57,937 nt of DNA from an uncultured Bacteroidales bacterium (GTDB lineage: Bacteria > Bacteroidota > Bacteroidia > Bacteroidales > Bacteroidaceae). The stretch spans positions 1 through 57,937 of the forward strand of contig CADAPC010000010.1 in NCBI GenBank assembly GCA_902789725.1, read 5' to 3'. A program made the position numbers and the translations under genes. Of the stretch, positions 1 through 8,893 are shown piece by piece; positions within the stretch are counted from its first letter, which is position 1; every line of letters begins with the position of its first letter. The notes under the pieces were generated by a model. The model was not told where the DNA came from. It saw only the letters and a list, made by a program, of their open reading frames with translations, and did not search any database.

Positions 1-36
1 GATGAGTCGCGATAGCGGAGGTGTAGCTTGATTCAA

Positions 37-136
37 TTCATTAATGCGTCAAAACACGTTCATTAATGAAAATCGTCCAATTCATTAATGAAAATCATCC
101 AATTCATTAATGAAAATCATCGAATTCATTAATGAA
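37..136. repeat. 22-bp tandem repeat with palindromic core
   Basis: Five units begin at 37, 59, 81, 103 and 125, exactly 22 bp apart. The last four carry the perfect palindrome TTCATTAATGAA; the first ends in GCG instead of GAA. The spacer between cores is about ten bases (AAATCRTCCA-like). The array lies 70-170 bp beyond the 3' end of metH, in non-coding DNA. The function is unknown. Two-turn spacing of a palindrome would place all cores on one face of the helix, which suits cooperative protein binding; that is inference. Confidence 0.9.
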
Positions 137-205
137 CGGTTTTTACCGAACAGGTCCAGGTGTCCACGAACATAAGTGCATTTAGTCAGGGAAGTCCACT
201 CATCA

Positions 206-2965
206 TTACAAAAAGTATTTAGGTTTCCGTTGACGTGCTTCTTCGAGACTCAGCATGTCAGATTTCGCATCTGATTGTTCCGAGCGGAGTTCGGCATATT
301 TCTTGTCCAGTTCGGAAGTCAGTTCGGCTCTGGTAGCAGGGTTCAACAGTTTGGCACTGGCAATCACGTTTTGCGAGGCATCTTTCATCCAAAGCACAGG
401 GGCATGATAGACGGGCGCAATCTTCAAGGCGGTGTGGAGTTCGCTGGTGGTGGCTCCACCAATCATGATGGGGATGTTCGCCCCACGCTCTTCAAGTGCG
501 CGTGCCACATTCACCATCTCCTCCAACGAAGGAGTGATGAGACCTGACAAGCCAATGATATCGACCTGCTCTTCAATAGCTTTATTCACAATCTCCTCTG
601 CCGGCACCATCACACCAAGGTCGATGATTTCGTAGTTGTTGCACGAAAGGATGACACTCACGATGTTCTTTCCGATGTCGTGCACATCACCCTTCACGGT
701 AGCCAGCAGCACCTTTCCGGCTTTCTGTACCCCCTCCGATCGGCTTGCCTCGATGAAAGGTTGCAGAATGCTTACAGCTTTCTTCATGGTGCGTGCCGTC
801 TTCACCACTTGGGGGAGGAACATTTTACCGCTTCCGAAAAGTTCGCCCACCGTGTTCATCGCATCCATTAGCGGACCTTCTATCATCTTCACAGGATTGT
901 CGTATAGTTTCAGGGCTTCATACAAATCGGCTTGAAGGTAGTCGCCTATGCCCTTCACCAAAGCGTGCTTCAGTCGGTTCTCCACCGTGCTGTTTCGCCA
1001 ATCATCAGCAACGCTATTTGGTACAGCCAAACCTTTTTTAAGTATTTCCTTTTCAGTCTCTTTTTCCTCCTTAATTCGAGCAGCAATTTCAATCAGCCTC
1101 TCTGTGGCATCGGGGGTACGATTGAGCAGCACATCGTCGATGGCGGTCAGCACATCGTCGGGGATATCGCTGTAGAGCACCTGTGTGGCTGGGTTGACAA
1201 TGCCCATGTCCTGCCCCACAGCGATGGTGTGGTAGAGGAACACGGCATGCATGGCCTCGCGGATGTAGTTGTTGCCCCGGAAGGAGAACGAGAGGTTGCT
1301 GATGCCGCCCGAAACGTGGGCACCAGGCAGATGCTTCCTTATCCATTCGGTGGCACGGATAAAATCGAGGGCATAATTGTTGTGCTCCTCCATTCCGGTG
1401 GCCACCGCCAATACATTGGGGTCGAAGATGATGTCATGGGGGTTGAAACCAACCTTCTCGACCAAGAGGCGGTAGGCCCGCTGACAGATTTCTATCTTGC
1501 GCTCGTAGGAGGTGGCTTGTCCCTTTTCGTCGAATGCCATCACCACTGTGGCAGCACCGAGCCGCTTGATTTCACGTGCGTGAGCAAGGAAGACTTCCTC
1601 GCCCTCCTTCAGCGAGATGCTGTTGACGATGCTTTTGCCTTGCACACATTTCAATCCAGCCACAATGACCTCCCAGTTGCTGGAGTCAATCATCACGGGC
1701 ACCTTCGATATGTCGGGGTCGCTCATCAAGAGGTTGAGGAAGGTGACCATTTCGTGCTTGGCATCGAGGAGTCCATCGTCCATGTTGATGTCGATAACCT
1801 GTGCCCCATCCTCCACTTGCTTGCGGGCGATGGAAAGAGCTTCTTCGTAGTTCTTTTCGTTGATGAGCCGGAGGAACTTGCGTGAGCCAGCCACGTTGCA
1901 CCGCTCGCCTACATTCACAAAACGGCGTTCGGGAGTGAGTTCCAGCAGGTCAAGTCCGCTCAGCCACAGGTTCTTAGGTTTTTCTACGGGCACATGGGGT
2001 TTGCGCCCCTCAACAATGGCGGGATACAATTCGATGAATTTCTCCGTTGTTCCGCAGCAACCACCCAAGATGTTCACCAAACCTTCCTCCACGTACTCAC
2101 TAACCTGTTCAGCCATCATGGAGGGCGTTTGGTCGTAAAGTCCCAATGAATTGGGCAAACCTGCATTGGGATGGGCTGAAATATAATAAGGTGCTCTTTC
2201 GGCCAGCACTTTCAAGAAAGGCTTCAGTTGACGCGCTCCAAACGAGCAGTTCAGTCCTACGGAGAAGAGGTCGGCATGCTGCACACTGGCCAGAAATGCT
2301 TCTAAGGTTTGTCCCGACAGGGTGCGCCCGGCTGTGTCGCTCACGGTGACGGAGAGCATCAAGGGCACGCGCCGTTTTACGGATTCCATCGCCACTTCTG
2401 CCGCATAGATGGCAGCTTTGGCATTGAGCGAATCGAAGATGGTTTCGATGAGCAGGGCATCCACCCCTCCTTCCAAGAGTGCCTCCATCTGCTCCACGTA
2501 GGCCTCGACAAGTTCGTCGTAGGTGAGGCTGCGAAGGGCAGGATTGTTCACATCGGGCGAAATGCTGAGTGCCTTGTTAGTCGGTCCCACGTCGCCCAAG
2601 ACAAAACGCGGTTTCAAGGGCGTTTTTTGCGTGTATTCGTCGGCCAACTGACGGGCTATCTTGGTAGCTGCCAAATTGATTTCACGACAAAAGTTCTCGA
2701 CGTGGTAGTCGGCCATCGACACTCGTTGCGAGGAGAAGGTGCAAGTGGTAATGAGGTCGGCTCCTGCCTCGAGGTACTTACGGTGTATATCCGCGATGAC
2801 ATCTGGCCTTGTCAGACAGAGTATGTCGTTGTTGCCCTTCATCTGTCCGGGTATGTGCTGGAAGCGTTGGCCTCGGAAATCGTCTTCGGTCAACCCATAT
2901 TGCTGAATCATGGTGCCCATTGCACCGTCCAGAATCAGAATTCGCTCTTTGATGATATTGATCAT
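206..2965 (-). CDS. metH: Cobalamin-dependent methionine synthase, lacking the reactivation domain
   Basis: The enzyme transfers a methyl group from 5-methyl-THF through cobalamin to homocysteine. The 919 residues show the homocysteine-binding barrel with its zinc cysteines (C240 in GLNCSFGA; C303-C304 in GGCCGTT), the pterin-binding barrel (about 340-620), the four-helix cap (about 650-740) and the B12 Rossmann domain with DVHDIGKN (760-767; H762 is the lower cobalt ligand). Full-length MetH is about 1200 residues. Here the protein stops after the B12 domain, so the C-terminal AdoMet reactivation domain is absent. The ATG at 2965 gives a canonical N-terminus. It is the last gene of the DMP19-smpB-metH run. 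No cobalamin riboswitch fits in the 61-base gap upstream. Confidence 0.97.
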   Translation of the reverse strand: MINIIKERILILDGAMGTMIQQYGLTEDDFRGQRFQHIPGQMKGNNDILCLTRPDVIADIHRKYLEAGADLITTCTFSSQRVSMADYHVENFCREINLAATKIARQLADEYTQKTPLKPRFVLGDVGPTNKALSISPDVNNPALRSLTYDELVEAYVEQMEALLEGGVDALLIETIFDSLNAKAAIYAAEVAMESVKRRVPLMLSVTVSDTAGRTLSGQTLEAFLASVQHADLFSVGLNCSFGARQLKPFLKVLAERAPYYISAHPNAGLPNSLGLYDQTPSMMAEQVSEYVEEGLVNILGGCCGTTEKFIELYPAIVEGRKPHVPVEKPKNLWLSGLDLLELTPERRFVNVGERCNVAGSRKFLRLINEKNYEEALSIARKQVEDGAQVIDINMDDGLLDAKHEMVTFLNLLMSDPDISKVPVMIDSSNWEVIVAGLKCVQGKSIVNSISLKEGEEVFLAHAREIKRLGAATVVMAFDEKGQATSYERKIEICQRAYRLLVEKVGFNPHDIIFDPNVLAVATGMEEHNNYALDFIRATEWIRKHLPGAHVSGGISNLSFSFRGNNYIREAMHAVFLYHTIAVGQDMGIVNPATQVLYSDIPDDVLTAIDDVLLNRTPDATERLIEIAARIKEEKETEKEILKKGLAVPNSVADDWRNSTVENRLKHALVKGIGDYLQADLYEALKLYDNPVKMIEGPLMDAMNTVGELFGSGKMFLPQVVKTARTMKKAVSILQPFIEASRSEGVQKAGKVLLATVKGDVHDIGKNIVSVILSCNNYEIIDLGVMVPAEEIVNKAIEEQVDIIGLSGLITPSLEEMVNVARALEERGANIPIMIGGATTSELHTALKIAPVYHAPVLWMKDASQNVIASAKLLNPATRAELTSELDKKYAELRSEQSDAKSDMLSLEEARQRKPKYFL

Positions 2966-2979
2966 AAAAGTGAAGAGTG

Positions 2980-3016
2980 AAAAGTGAAGAGTGAAAAGTT
3001 TTCACTCTTCACTTTT
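2980..3016 (-). terminator. Long inverted repeat between smpB and metH
   Basis: Two 18-base arms (2980-2997 and 2999-3016) are exact reverse complements, and the left side also carries a direct GTGAAGAGTGAAAA-type duplication (about 13 bp). On the minus strand the hairpin follows the smpB stop and precedes metH. It may attenuate read-through or stabilise mRNA ends. There is no strong T-run, so termination is uncertain. Confidence 0.55.
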
Positions 3017-3026
3017 CATTTTTTGC

Positions 3027-3503
3027 TTAAATATATTTCTTTTTTGCGCGGTCCATTTCTCGGCGGTCCTCCTTCTCCTTCAACGACTGGCGCTTGTCAA
3101 ACTCCTTCTTGCCTCGGGCCAATGCGATGACGAGCTTGGCAAGACCTTTTTCGTTGATGTACAGACGCACGGGCACGATGGTGAAGCCAGGGGCCTTGGT
3201 GTCGTTCTGCAGGTTGCGTATCTCCTTCTTGTTCAGCAACAGTTTCCTTTCCCGACGCTCCACATGATTGTTGTAGGAACCTTCGGAATAGAGAGCCACA
3301 TACATGTTCTTCACCCAAATTTCGCCATTGTTGATGTAGCAATAGGTATCGACCAAGCTCGCCTTGCCCGCACGGATGCTTTTTATCTCTGTACCCGTGA
3401 GGACAATACCCGCGGTGAAAGTATCGATAAATTCGTAGTCGAACGATGCTCGCTTGTTCTTGATGTTTACTTGCTGATTTTTTGTTATCTTACTCTTTGC
3501 CAT
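3027..3503 (-). CDS. smpB: SsrA-binding protein SmpB
   Basis: SmpB binds tmRNA and delivers it to stalled ribosomes for trans-translation. The 158-residue protein has the usual OB-fold opening ([27 protein letters not shown]), the conserved [15 protein letters not shown] segment and the basic C-terminal tail ([20 protein letters not shown]) that enters the mRNA channel. The length is normal for the family. The start lies 4 bases after the stop of the DMP19-family gene, so the two are almost certainly co-transcribed. No tmRNA gene is visible nearby. Confidence 0.98.
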   Translation of the reverse strand: MAKSKITKNQQVNIKNKRASFDYEFIDTFTAGIVLTGTEIKSIRAGKASLVDTYCYINNGEIWVKNMYVALYSEGSYNNHVERRERKLLLNKKEIRNLQNDTKAPGFTIVPVRLYINEKGLAKLVIALARGKKEFDKRQSLKEKEDRREMDRAKKKYI

Positions 3504-3507
3504 TGTC

Positions 3508-4029
3508 TTACATATACTTATCTATATTCTCCACAATCATCTTTGCCACCATCGGGGTGAGTTGCTCCTGATGGTCGTCGAGAAAGTCGTCGCCCAACTC
3601 GTTCAAGTCCTCCAATTGCTCGTAGAGAGCCATGAAGTCCTCGTCGCTCATGTCCTTCGACAGTTCCTCCCGATGTCTGTGGTACTCGTTCTTCACTTCG
3701 TAGAGCAACTTCGAGAAGTCCTTCATCGCCTTCTCCTGTCCTGCTATGGCTCCCCACTCTTTCTTCACCACCATGGGGAATGGGCCTTCGAGCACGTAGG
3801 GGGCGTAACCATTGAGAATCAGTTGAATGAATCCGCCCTCCATCACCTCGTCCAGCACATAACGGTAGCACAACACACCATGTTGGTCGGCACTCAGCAT
3901 GTCCATATTCTCAGCGGTCAGTCCGCCGCCAATCGCAGCCAGATAACCGTCGGTCAGCCATTCGATGAAGCCGATGCCATCCAGTGCCTCATATTGTTCG
4001 CGAGCCAGTTGCTTGTCTAAATGTACCAT
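3508..4029 (-). CDS. DMP19-family (DUF4375) protein
   Basis: This 173-residue cytoplasmic protein resembles the DMP19/DUF4375 family, whose hallmark is a segment like [17 protein letters not shown] (an NGG/GGF-x-Q-x-x-x-N motif). The family is named after a DNA-mimic protein of Neisseria, but the function in Bacteroidetes is unknown. The frame stays open to 4125, but a -7 promoter element at 4050-4057 lies inside that extension, so the ATG at 4029 ([12 protein letters not shown]) is preferred. It heads the operon with smpB 4 bases downstream and then metH. The acidic helical middle ([20 protein letters not shown]) fits a protein-interaction role. Confidence 0.75.
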   Translation of the reverse strand: MVHLDKQLAREQYEALDGIGFIEWLTDGYLAAIGGGLTAENMDMLSADQHGVLCYRYVLDEVMEGGFIQLILNGYAPYVLEGPFPMVVKKEWGAIAGQEKAMKDFSKLLYEVKNEYHRHREELSKDMSDEDFMALYEQLEDLNELGDDFLDDHQEQLTPMVAKMIVENIDKYM

Positions 4030-4049
4030 AATCGATGCTTTTAAGTGTG

Positions 4050-4057
4050 CAAAGGTA
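4050..4057 (-). promoter_or_regulatory. -7 promoter element for the DMP19-smpB-metH operon
   Basis: On the minus strand this reads TACCTTTG, a match to the Bacteroidetes -7 consensus TAnnTTTG. The predicted start of transcription is about 4043, some 14 bases before the ATG at 4029. No good -33 TTTG was found at the expected distance. Confidence 0.6.
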
Positions 4058-4170
4058 CGGAAATAATGTGAAAAGAGAAAAATGCAGGCCGAAAATTCGT
4101 GTTTTCCTCTAAAGTTTCTCCTCAAACACCATTTCCGAGGATGGATAAGGAAGGGAAAAGGATGCCTCTA

Positions 4171-4280
4171 TTGAACCTCAACTGAACCGCTATTGAACTG
4201 CTATGAAAAGATGCTTTTTATCGAAGCGAGGTAATAGCGAGGTACTATAGAGGTACTATAGAGGTACCATAGAGGTGCTT
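4171..4280. repeat. Two 11-bp tandem repeat blocks
   Basis: TTGAAC/CTGAAC boxes start at 4171, 4182 and 4193 (period 11). GAGGTA-type units then start at 4228, 4239, 4250, 4261 and 4272 (period 11, consensus GAGGTACTATA). The block sits in the gap between the divergent DMP19 and DUF4199 genes and has no coding potential. It is one of several arrays here with helical-turn periods. Confidence 0.85.
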
Positions 4281-4300
4281 CGGGGGATTTTTTGCGCGAA

Positions 4301-4366
4301 CGGGATGGAAAACTTTTTTCAACGGGATGGAAAAAGTTTTCGAACAGGTTCCAGAAAAAAGACATT
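4301..4366. repeat. 22-bp repeat units upstream of DUF4199
   Basis: CGGGATGGAAAA starts at 4301 and 4323, and a diverged CAGG-start unit begins at 4345, so the period is 22 bp. The units are G-rich at one end and A/T-tract rich at the other. They continue the repeat-filled stretch begun by the 11-bp blocks. Confidence 0.7.
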
Positions 4367-4494
4367 TTCGTGAGATTGATTAGATTCGTTCATTTCGTGG
4401 TCGAAAAGGGACTTGTGGAACTTGAATTAACGGTTATTTGCAGAGAAAAAAGGATATTTTCGGCAAGAGCGACTGATAAGTCAGGAATTTTCCG

Positions 4495-4502
4495 TACCTT
4501 TG
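4495..4502 (+). promoter_or_regulatory. -7 promoter element for the DUF4199-GT2 operon
   Basis: TACCTTTG matches TAnnTTTG. Transcription would start near 4509, about 60 bases before the ATG at 4568. The -33 region is weak. Confidence 0.6.
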
Positions 4503-4567
4503 TGGCGTTTTTTGCGCGTGCGTATGTTTGTGCGCACAGATAGGCGCGTCAATTAATGTACATTTGA

Positions 4568-5140
4568 ATGGTAACAAAAAATTATATCTACCGTTCCTAT
4601 TCGATGGAATACGGAACGTTTGTTGGACTGAGTTGGAGTGCACTGTTCCTCTCGTATGTGGAGGGCATCAGCTACAGCAACGTGCTGCTCATCCTCTTGT
4701 GCCTCCTTTTGTGTGTGGTAGGCTTGTTGCTTCCCTTTATTTTGGGGTTGCGCCTGAATCGGAAAGTGTTTGCGACAGGCGAGAAACTCAGCTATATGCA
4801 GGGACTCTTTTTCGCCCTTTCAATGTTCATGTACGCGTCTCTGATGAACGGACTGATTGTTTTTGTTTATTTCCGCTTTTGGGACAACGGTCTGCTCTAT
4901 GAACAAGTGAACAGTATGCTGACGATGCCGGAGATGGTGACCACCTACCAGCAGTTGGGCATGGGCATGCAGTATGAGCAGATGATGCAGATGGTGGATG
5001 AACTTGACAACATGAGCGCTTTCGACAAGACGCTCCTCATCTTCAACAACAACTTTTTCTTCGGCCTCATCATGTCTTTCTTAGTGGCTGTGGTGGCTTC
5101 CTACGACTTGAACCGATTGCAGAAACGTCAAAAGGAGTAG
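4568..5140 (+). CDS. DUF4199-family membrane protein
   Basis: The 190-residue protein has about four hydrophobic segments (near 17-35, 36-60, 77-105 and 158-178) and a basic C-terminus. This matches the DUF4199 family, which in Bacteroidetes commonly lies just upstream of a GT2 glycosyltransferase of the polyprenyl-phosphate type, as here (59 bases apart). The function is unknown; a role in lipid-linked sugar handling is inferred only from the neighbour. The Met-rich segment QLGMGMQYEQMMQMVDELDNM lies between the third and fourth membrane segments. The first ATG after the promoter was taken; a later start at residue 13 (MEYGTF) is possible. Confidence 0.8.
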   Translation: MVTKNYIYRSYSMEYGTFVGLSWSALFLSYVEGISYSNVLLILLCLLLCVVGLLLPFILGLRLNRKVFATGEKLSYMQGLFFALSMFMYASLMNGLIVFVYFRFWDNGLLYEQVNSMLTMPEMVTTYQQLGMGMQYEQMMQMVDELDNMSAFDKTLLIFNNNFFFGLIMSFLVAVVASYDLNRLQKRQKE

Positions 5141-5199
5141 GAATTTCGGTTGGGAATTGACAACAAAAAGAATCAGATATACAGTAGAGATAAACAGAT

Positions 5200-6159
5200 A
5201 TGGACATTTCAGTAGTAGTGCCTCTTTTTAATGAGGACGAATCGATAGCGGAACTGCATGAGTGGATAAAGCGTGTGATGGATGAGCATGGCTTCACCTA
5301 CGAGGTCATTTTTGTGAACGACGGATCGACCGACCGCTCGTGGGAAGTGATTGAGGAACTGAGCCGTAAGTACCCAGAGGTGCACGGCATCAAGTTCAGG
5401 AGAAATTACGGGAAGAGCCCCGCCCTCTTCCACGGTTTTGAGAAGGCAGAGGGCGATGTGGTCATCACAATGGACGCCGACTTGCAGGACAGTCCTGACG
5501 AGATTCCAGAACTGTACAAGATGGTGAAGGAGGACGGCTACGACTTGGTGAGCGGCTTCAAGATGAACCGTCGCAAGGGCGACCCACTCTCGAAGACCAT
5601 CCCCACCAAGCTGTTCAATGCCACCACCCGCATGGTGAGCGGCATCCACAACCTGCACGACTTCAACTGCGGGCTGAAAGCTTACCGTAAGGACGTGGTG
5701 AAGCACATAGAGGTGTATGGCGAAATGCACCGTTTCATCCCCTATTTGGCCAAGAACGCCGGTTTCAGCAAAATTGGCGAGAAGCCTGTGCACCACCAGG
5801 CACGTCAGCACGGGGTGAGCAAGTTCATGGGGTGGAACCGCTTTGTGAATGGCTACTTAGACTTGATGAGCCTCTGGTTCATCAGCACCTTCGGCATGAA
5901 GCCGATGCACATTTTTGGTTTCATCGGCACGTTGATGTTCTTCGTGGGCTTTGTCGCCATCATTGTGGTGGGTGCCCTGAAGCTGGTGGCGCTCTACCAG
6001 CATGAGCCCCACATCTTAGTGACTGAAAGCCCCTACTTCTACATCTCACTCACCATGATGATTCTGGGCACTCAGCTCTTCGTGGCAGGTTTCTTGGGCG
6101 ACCTCATCAGCCGCAACAGTCAGGAGAGGAACAAGTATCAGGTGGAGAAGGAAATTTGA
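5200..6159 (+). CDS. GT2 polyprenyl-phosphate glycosyltransferase (GtrB/DPM1-like)
   Basis: It is predicted to transfer a sugar from a nucleotide donor to a polyprenyl phosphate at the cytoplasmic face of the membrane. The 319 residues show the GT-A opening (MDISVVVPLFNE), NDGSTDRS (40-47), the metal-binding DADLQDSP (92-99), and the acceptor-side motif HQARQHGVSKF found in DPM1/GtrB proteins. Two membrane helices follow (about 235-262 and 282-303), as in GtrB and ArnC. The donor sugar cannot be read from sequence. It follows the DUF4199 gene in the same orientation. Confidence 0.93.
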   Translation: MDISVVVPLFNEDESIAELHEWIKRVMDEHGFTYEVIFVNDGSTDRSWEVIEELSRKYPEVHGIKFRRNYGKSPALFHGFEKAEGDVVITMDADLQDSPDEIPELYKMVKEDGYDLVSGFKMNRRKGDPLSKTIPTKLFNATTRMVSGIHNLHDFNCGLKAYRKDVVKHIEVYGEMHRFIPYLAKNAGFSKIGEKPVHHQARQHGVSKFMGWNRFVNGYLDLMSLWFISTFGMKPMHIFGFIGTLMFFVGFVAIIVVGALKLVALYQHEPHILVTESPYFYISLTMMILGTQLFVAGFLGDLISRNSQERNKYQVEKEI

Positions 6160-6171
6160 GCCTTCAACGCA

Positions 6172-6807
6172 TTGACTCATCTTACCATTCAGAAGAAAGT
6201 GAAAGGATTCTTTAGACATAGAAAAACACTTGGATGGGCAGCGGTGCTGACCATGCTGATGCTGGCCGGATGCTATTCCAACAACTGTCCGTTGGAGAAC
6301 ACCGTCACGTGCAACTATGGGTTTTACGATGCAGCAGGCACCCCCATCACCTACGTTGACACCATCACGGTGACCACCCTCAAGCCTGGCTACAAGACGG
6401 TATATATCTATCGGAAGTTGGGCAACGTAACTGTCACCAAGGACTATCCCGACTCCACCCTGACGGCGCAGGGCTACTCAGAGACAGCGGTTCGGCAGCG
6501 CAAGGACACCATTTTGCGCAACAAGCAATACGACATCTCAACCCTGAAGGTGCCCATGAGCTTTTACCACAATGCCGACACATTAGTGTTTGCTTACGGA
6601 CGAATCTCGCTCAGGGACACCTTAGTGATTCAGCACGACAGCTACCCCTACGTGGAACTGCCCGAATGCGGCACCTACCGTTTCCACACGCTGAAATCCA
6701 TCACCGCCACCGACGCAGCCATCGACCATGTGGAAATCATCCAGCCGAAGGTGAACTATGACGGAGAGACAAACGTGAAGATTTATTTCAATGGAGTGGT
6801 TGAATAA
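6172..6807 (+). CDS. DUF6452-family lipoprotein
   Basis: A secreted lipoprotein of about 211 residues with the lipobox LMLAGC followed by YSNNCPLENTV. The rest is beta-rich and resembles the DUF6452 family, which in Bacteroidetes precedes a DUF6048 gene, as here. The open frame begins with TTG at 6172. A GTG at 6199 gives a more usual lipoprotein signal (VKGFFRHRKTLGWAAV) and may be the true start. No enzymatic motif is visible; an envelope role with the next gene is inferred from pairing. Confidence 0.7.
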   Translation: MTHLTIQKKVKGFFRHRKTLGWAAVLTMLMLAGCYSNNCPLENTVTCNYGFYDAAGTPITYVDTITVTTLKPGYKTVYIYRKLGNVTVTKDYPDSTLTAQGYSETAVRQRKDTILRNKQYDISTLKVPMSFYHNADTLVFAYGRISLRDTLVIQHDSYPYVELPECGTYRFHTLKSITATDAAIDHVEIIQPKVNYDGETNVKIYFNGVVE

Positions 6808-6822
6808 ACTGATGTACAGAGC

Positions 6823-7755
6823 ATGAACGGAACAATGAAACATATCGCCTTGCTTGCCGTTGCGTTGCTGGCTGCCACCTGCCTCTATGCGCAAGAGCCA
6901 CAGAACACCCCGCAACCGCTGATGCCTGGTGAAAGTCCCAAGCCGACAAAGTATGTGGCTGTGGAAGAAGAGAAGAAGCATCTGGTCTTCTTTCAGGGTT
7001 TCACCTTGTCGGTCGATGCCTACGGACCTATATCCTACGCAGTATCGGATTATGGTACAGCAGAAGGAGCACTTCGGCTCAACCTGAAGAACACTTTCTT
7101 CCCCATCATTGAGGCGGGATATGGGAAGTGCACAAAGGACGACTTCAACACGAAGGTGAAATACCAAGTGAGTGCCCCCTTCGGACGAGTGGGCATTGAC
7201 ATCAATCTGCTGAAAAATAAATTTCAGGCCAACCGCCTCTACGTGGGTGTACGCTACGGGCTGTCGGTATTCAAATATGACATGTCGGGACCTGCGATAA
7301 CCGACCCCTACTGGGGGGGCAGCGAGGCTTTCAACAAAAAGGGCATCAGTTGCACCAGCCACTGGGCGGAATTTGTCTTCGGCGTGCAGGTGAAGATTTT
7401 CAAGAACTTCCACATGGGGTGGGCAGTCAGATACAAAAAGGAAATCTCTTCGACCAAAAGCGACTTTGCTAAACCCAACTGCATTCCCGGCTATGGCTAC
7501 ACCACCGACGAGACGTGCTGGGGTGGAACGTACAGTCTGATTTTCGATTTGAACTGGGGCCTGAAGAAAAGCCACAAGCGAGGGGTGAACATCGACATCA
7601 GAGACATTCCGCAGCAAAACAACAAAATTCAGCAAACAGAACAAAAAAACAAGAACGAAGAAAAGGAAGGAGAAATAGACAATGAAGAAAGAAATGAAGA
7701 AAGAACAGGAGAACCCGGAACTGAACAATCAGCAGAAGAAGGAGGAAAAGAATAA
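6823..7755 (+). CDS. DUF6048-family outer-membrane-barrel-like protein
   Basis: The protein has a signal peptide (MKHIALLAVALLAATCLYAQ, which suggests a start at 6835) and a body with alternating aromatic/hydrophobic strands ending near residue 255 (SLIFDLNWGLKK), consistent with the DUF6048 barrel-like family. A low-complexity K/E/Q-rich tail of about 50 residues follows. The last 74 bases overlap the start of the apbE-like gene in another frame, and the tail's charged composition comes from GAA-rich DNA read in that overlap. The function is unknown. Confidence 0.75.
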   Translation: MNGTMKHIALLAVALLAATCLYAQEPQNTPQPLMPGESPKPTKYVAVEEEKKHLVFFQGFTLSVDAYGPISYAVSDYGTAEGALRLNLKNTFFPIIEAGYGKCTKDDFNTKVKYQVSAPFGRVGIDINLLKNKFQANRLYVGVRYGLSVFKYDMSGPAITDPYWGGSEAFNKKGISCTSHWAEFVFGVQVKIFKNFHMGWAVRYKKEISSTKSDFAKPNCIPGYGYTTDETCWGGTYSLIFDLNWGLKKSHKRGVNIDIRDIPQQNNKIQQTEQKNKNEEKEGEIDNEERNEERTGEPGTEQSAEEGGKE

Positions 7756-8830
7756 GTTCGACCCCTACACCCCTCACCGCATCAAGTGGTGGGGATGGCC
7801 GCTGCTCCTTTTGCTGATTGCCGGCACTGTCTATATCATCAAGACGCACGACCAGGGCAAGCAGACAGCCACCACACCGACAGCAGGCAAAGCATGGGAG
7901 GCTCAAGAAACACAGCGGGGCGAAGGCAGCGTGTTTGGCACCTTCTACCACATAACCTACCAATCGGGACAGAACTTGCAGACAGGGGTGGAAGCCACCT
8001 TGCAGGAAGTTGACAAGTCGCTCTCGCCCTTTAACAAGGAGTCGGTCATCACGGCTATTAACAACAACACGAGCATGGACACCAACAAGATGTTCACCGA
8101 CGTGTTTCAGTTGGCTCAAGAAGTGTCGGTAGCCACCGACGGTGCCTTTGACATCACAGTGGCTCCGCTGGTCAATTTGTGGGGGTTCGGCTTCAAGAAC
8201 ATGGACAACGTTAGCGAGGAGAAAGTTGATAGCTTGCTGCAATATGTGGGGTATGAGAAGGTGAAACTTGTGGAGGGAAAGATTGTGAAGGAATGCCCTG
8301 AAACGATGCTGGATTGCAGCGCGATTGCGAAAGGATATGGAGTGGATGCCGTAGGTCTGTACTTGGAGAGTCAGGGGGTAAAGAACTACATGGTGGAGAT
8401 TGGCGGCGAGGTGCGCGTGAGGGGCACAAACCCGAAGGGAGAACTTTGGCATGTGGGCATCAACAAGCCCAATGACGACCCCACCAACATGAACAACGAA
8501 ATTGAGCAGGTGCTCCAGCTCACCCAAATGGCGATGGCCACATCGGGCAACTACCGCAACTTCTACGAGAAGGACGGCAAGAAATATGCCCACACCATCG
8601 ACCCACGCACAGGTCACCCCGTGCAACACAGCATCCTCTCCTCCACCGTGTTGGCAAAGGACTGCGCCACAGCCGATGCTTATGCCACCGCGTTTATGGT
8701 GCTGGGATTGGAGGAAGCCAAGAAGGTGCTTGCTCAACATCCCGACCTGATGGCTTTCTTCATCTATTCCGACGATGAGGGAGGCACACACGACTGGTGT
8801 AGCCAAGGCCTCAAGGAGATGATAAAGTAG
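7682..8830 (+). CDS. FAD:protein FMN transferase (ApbE family), membrane-anchored
   Basis: ApbE proteins use FAD to attach FMN covalently to threonine in redox proteins such as Nqr/Rnf subunits on the outer face of the membrane. Visible motifs are GSVFGTFYHITY, the DCSAIAKGYGVD segment, the glycine-rich VEIGGEVRVRG, ATSGNYRNF and HTIDPRTGHPV. Instead of a lipobox, the N-terminus has a charged K/E/Q-rich leader (1-33) and one membrane helix (about 36-53), so it is an N-in, C-out protein. The start overlaps the DUF6048 gene by 74 bases; no later ATG lies before the membrane segment apart from codon 5. Confidence 0.93.
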   Translation: MKKEMKKEQENPELNNQQKKEEKNKFDPYTPHRIKWWGWPLLLLLIAGTVYIIKTHDQGKQTATTPTAGKAWEAQETQRGEGSVFGTFYHITYQSGQNLQTGVEATLQEVDKSLSPFNKESVITAINNNTSMDTNKMFTDVFQLAQEVSVATDGAFDITVAPLVNLWGFGFKNMDNVSEEKVDSLLQYVGYEKVKLVEGKIVKECPETMLDCSAIAKGYGVDAVGLYLESQGVKNYMVEIGGEVRVRGTNPKGELWHVGINKPNDDPTNMNNEIEQVLQLTQMAMATSGNYRNFYEKDGKKYAHTIDPRTGHPVQHSILSSTVLAKDCATADAYATAFMVLGLEEAKKVLAQHPDLMAFFIYSDDEGGTHDWCSQGLKEMIK

Positions 8831-8893
8831 AGAGAGGTGAGCTCAGGAGAGAACGAGATAACGTGATAAAGAAACAACAACAAGAATGCGCCT

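Larger units (their letters stand above)
4030..4567. other. Gene-free gap between divergent operons
   Basis: This 538-base gap holds the minus-strand -7 element at 4050-4057, the 11-bp and 22-bp repeats at 4171-4366, and the plus-strand -7 element at 4495-4502. A 14-base stretch near 4394-4408 (TTCGTGGTCGAAAA) is also found in the inverted-repeat element at 21342-21472. I see no gene in it. Confidence 0.8.

Noticed and set aside
932..1885. Long open frame (317 codons) opposite metH
   Set aside because: It is antisense to conserved MetH domains, has no recognisable family, and follows the codon phase shadow of metH.
2966..3026. Cobalamin riboswitch in front of metH
   Set aside because: The gap is only 61 bases and is filled by an inverted repeat; no B12-box is present.
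4292..4543. Possible small gene in the DUF4199 upstream gap
   Set aside because: It runs through the 22-bp repeats and across the promoter element; no family resemblance.
3027..4567. tmRNA gene near smpB
   Set aside because: No tRNA-like ends or tag-encoding frame were found around smpB.
7598..8806. Open frame of 402 codons on the minus strand
   Set aside because: It is antisense to the ApbE-family gene, whose motifs are clear, and lacks any family resemblance.
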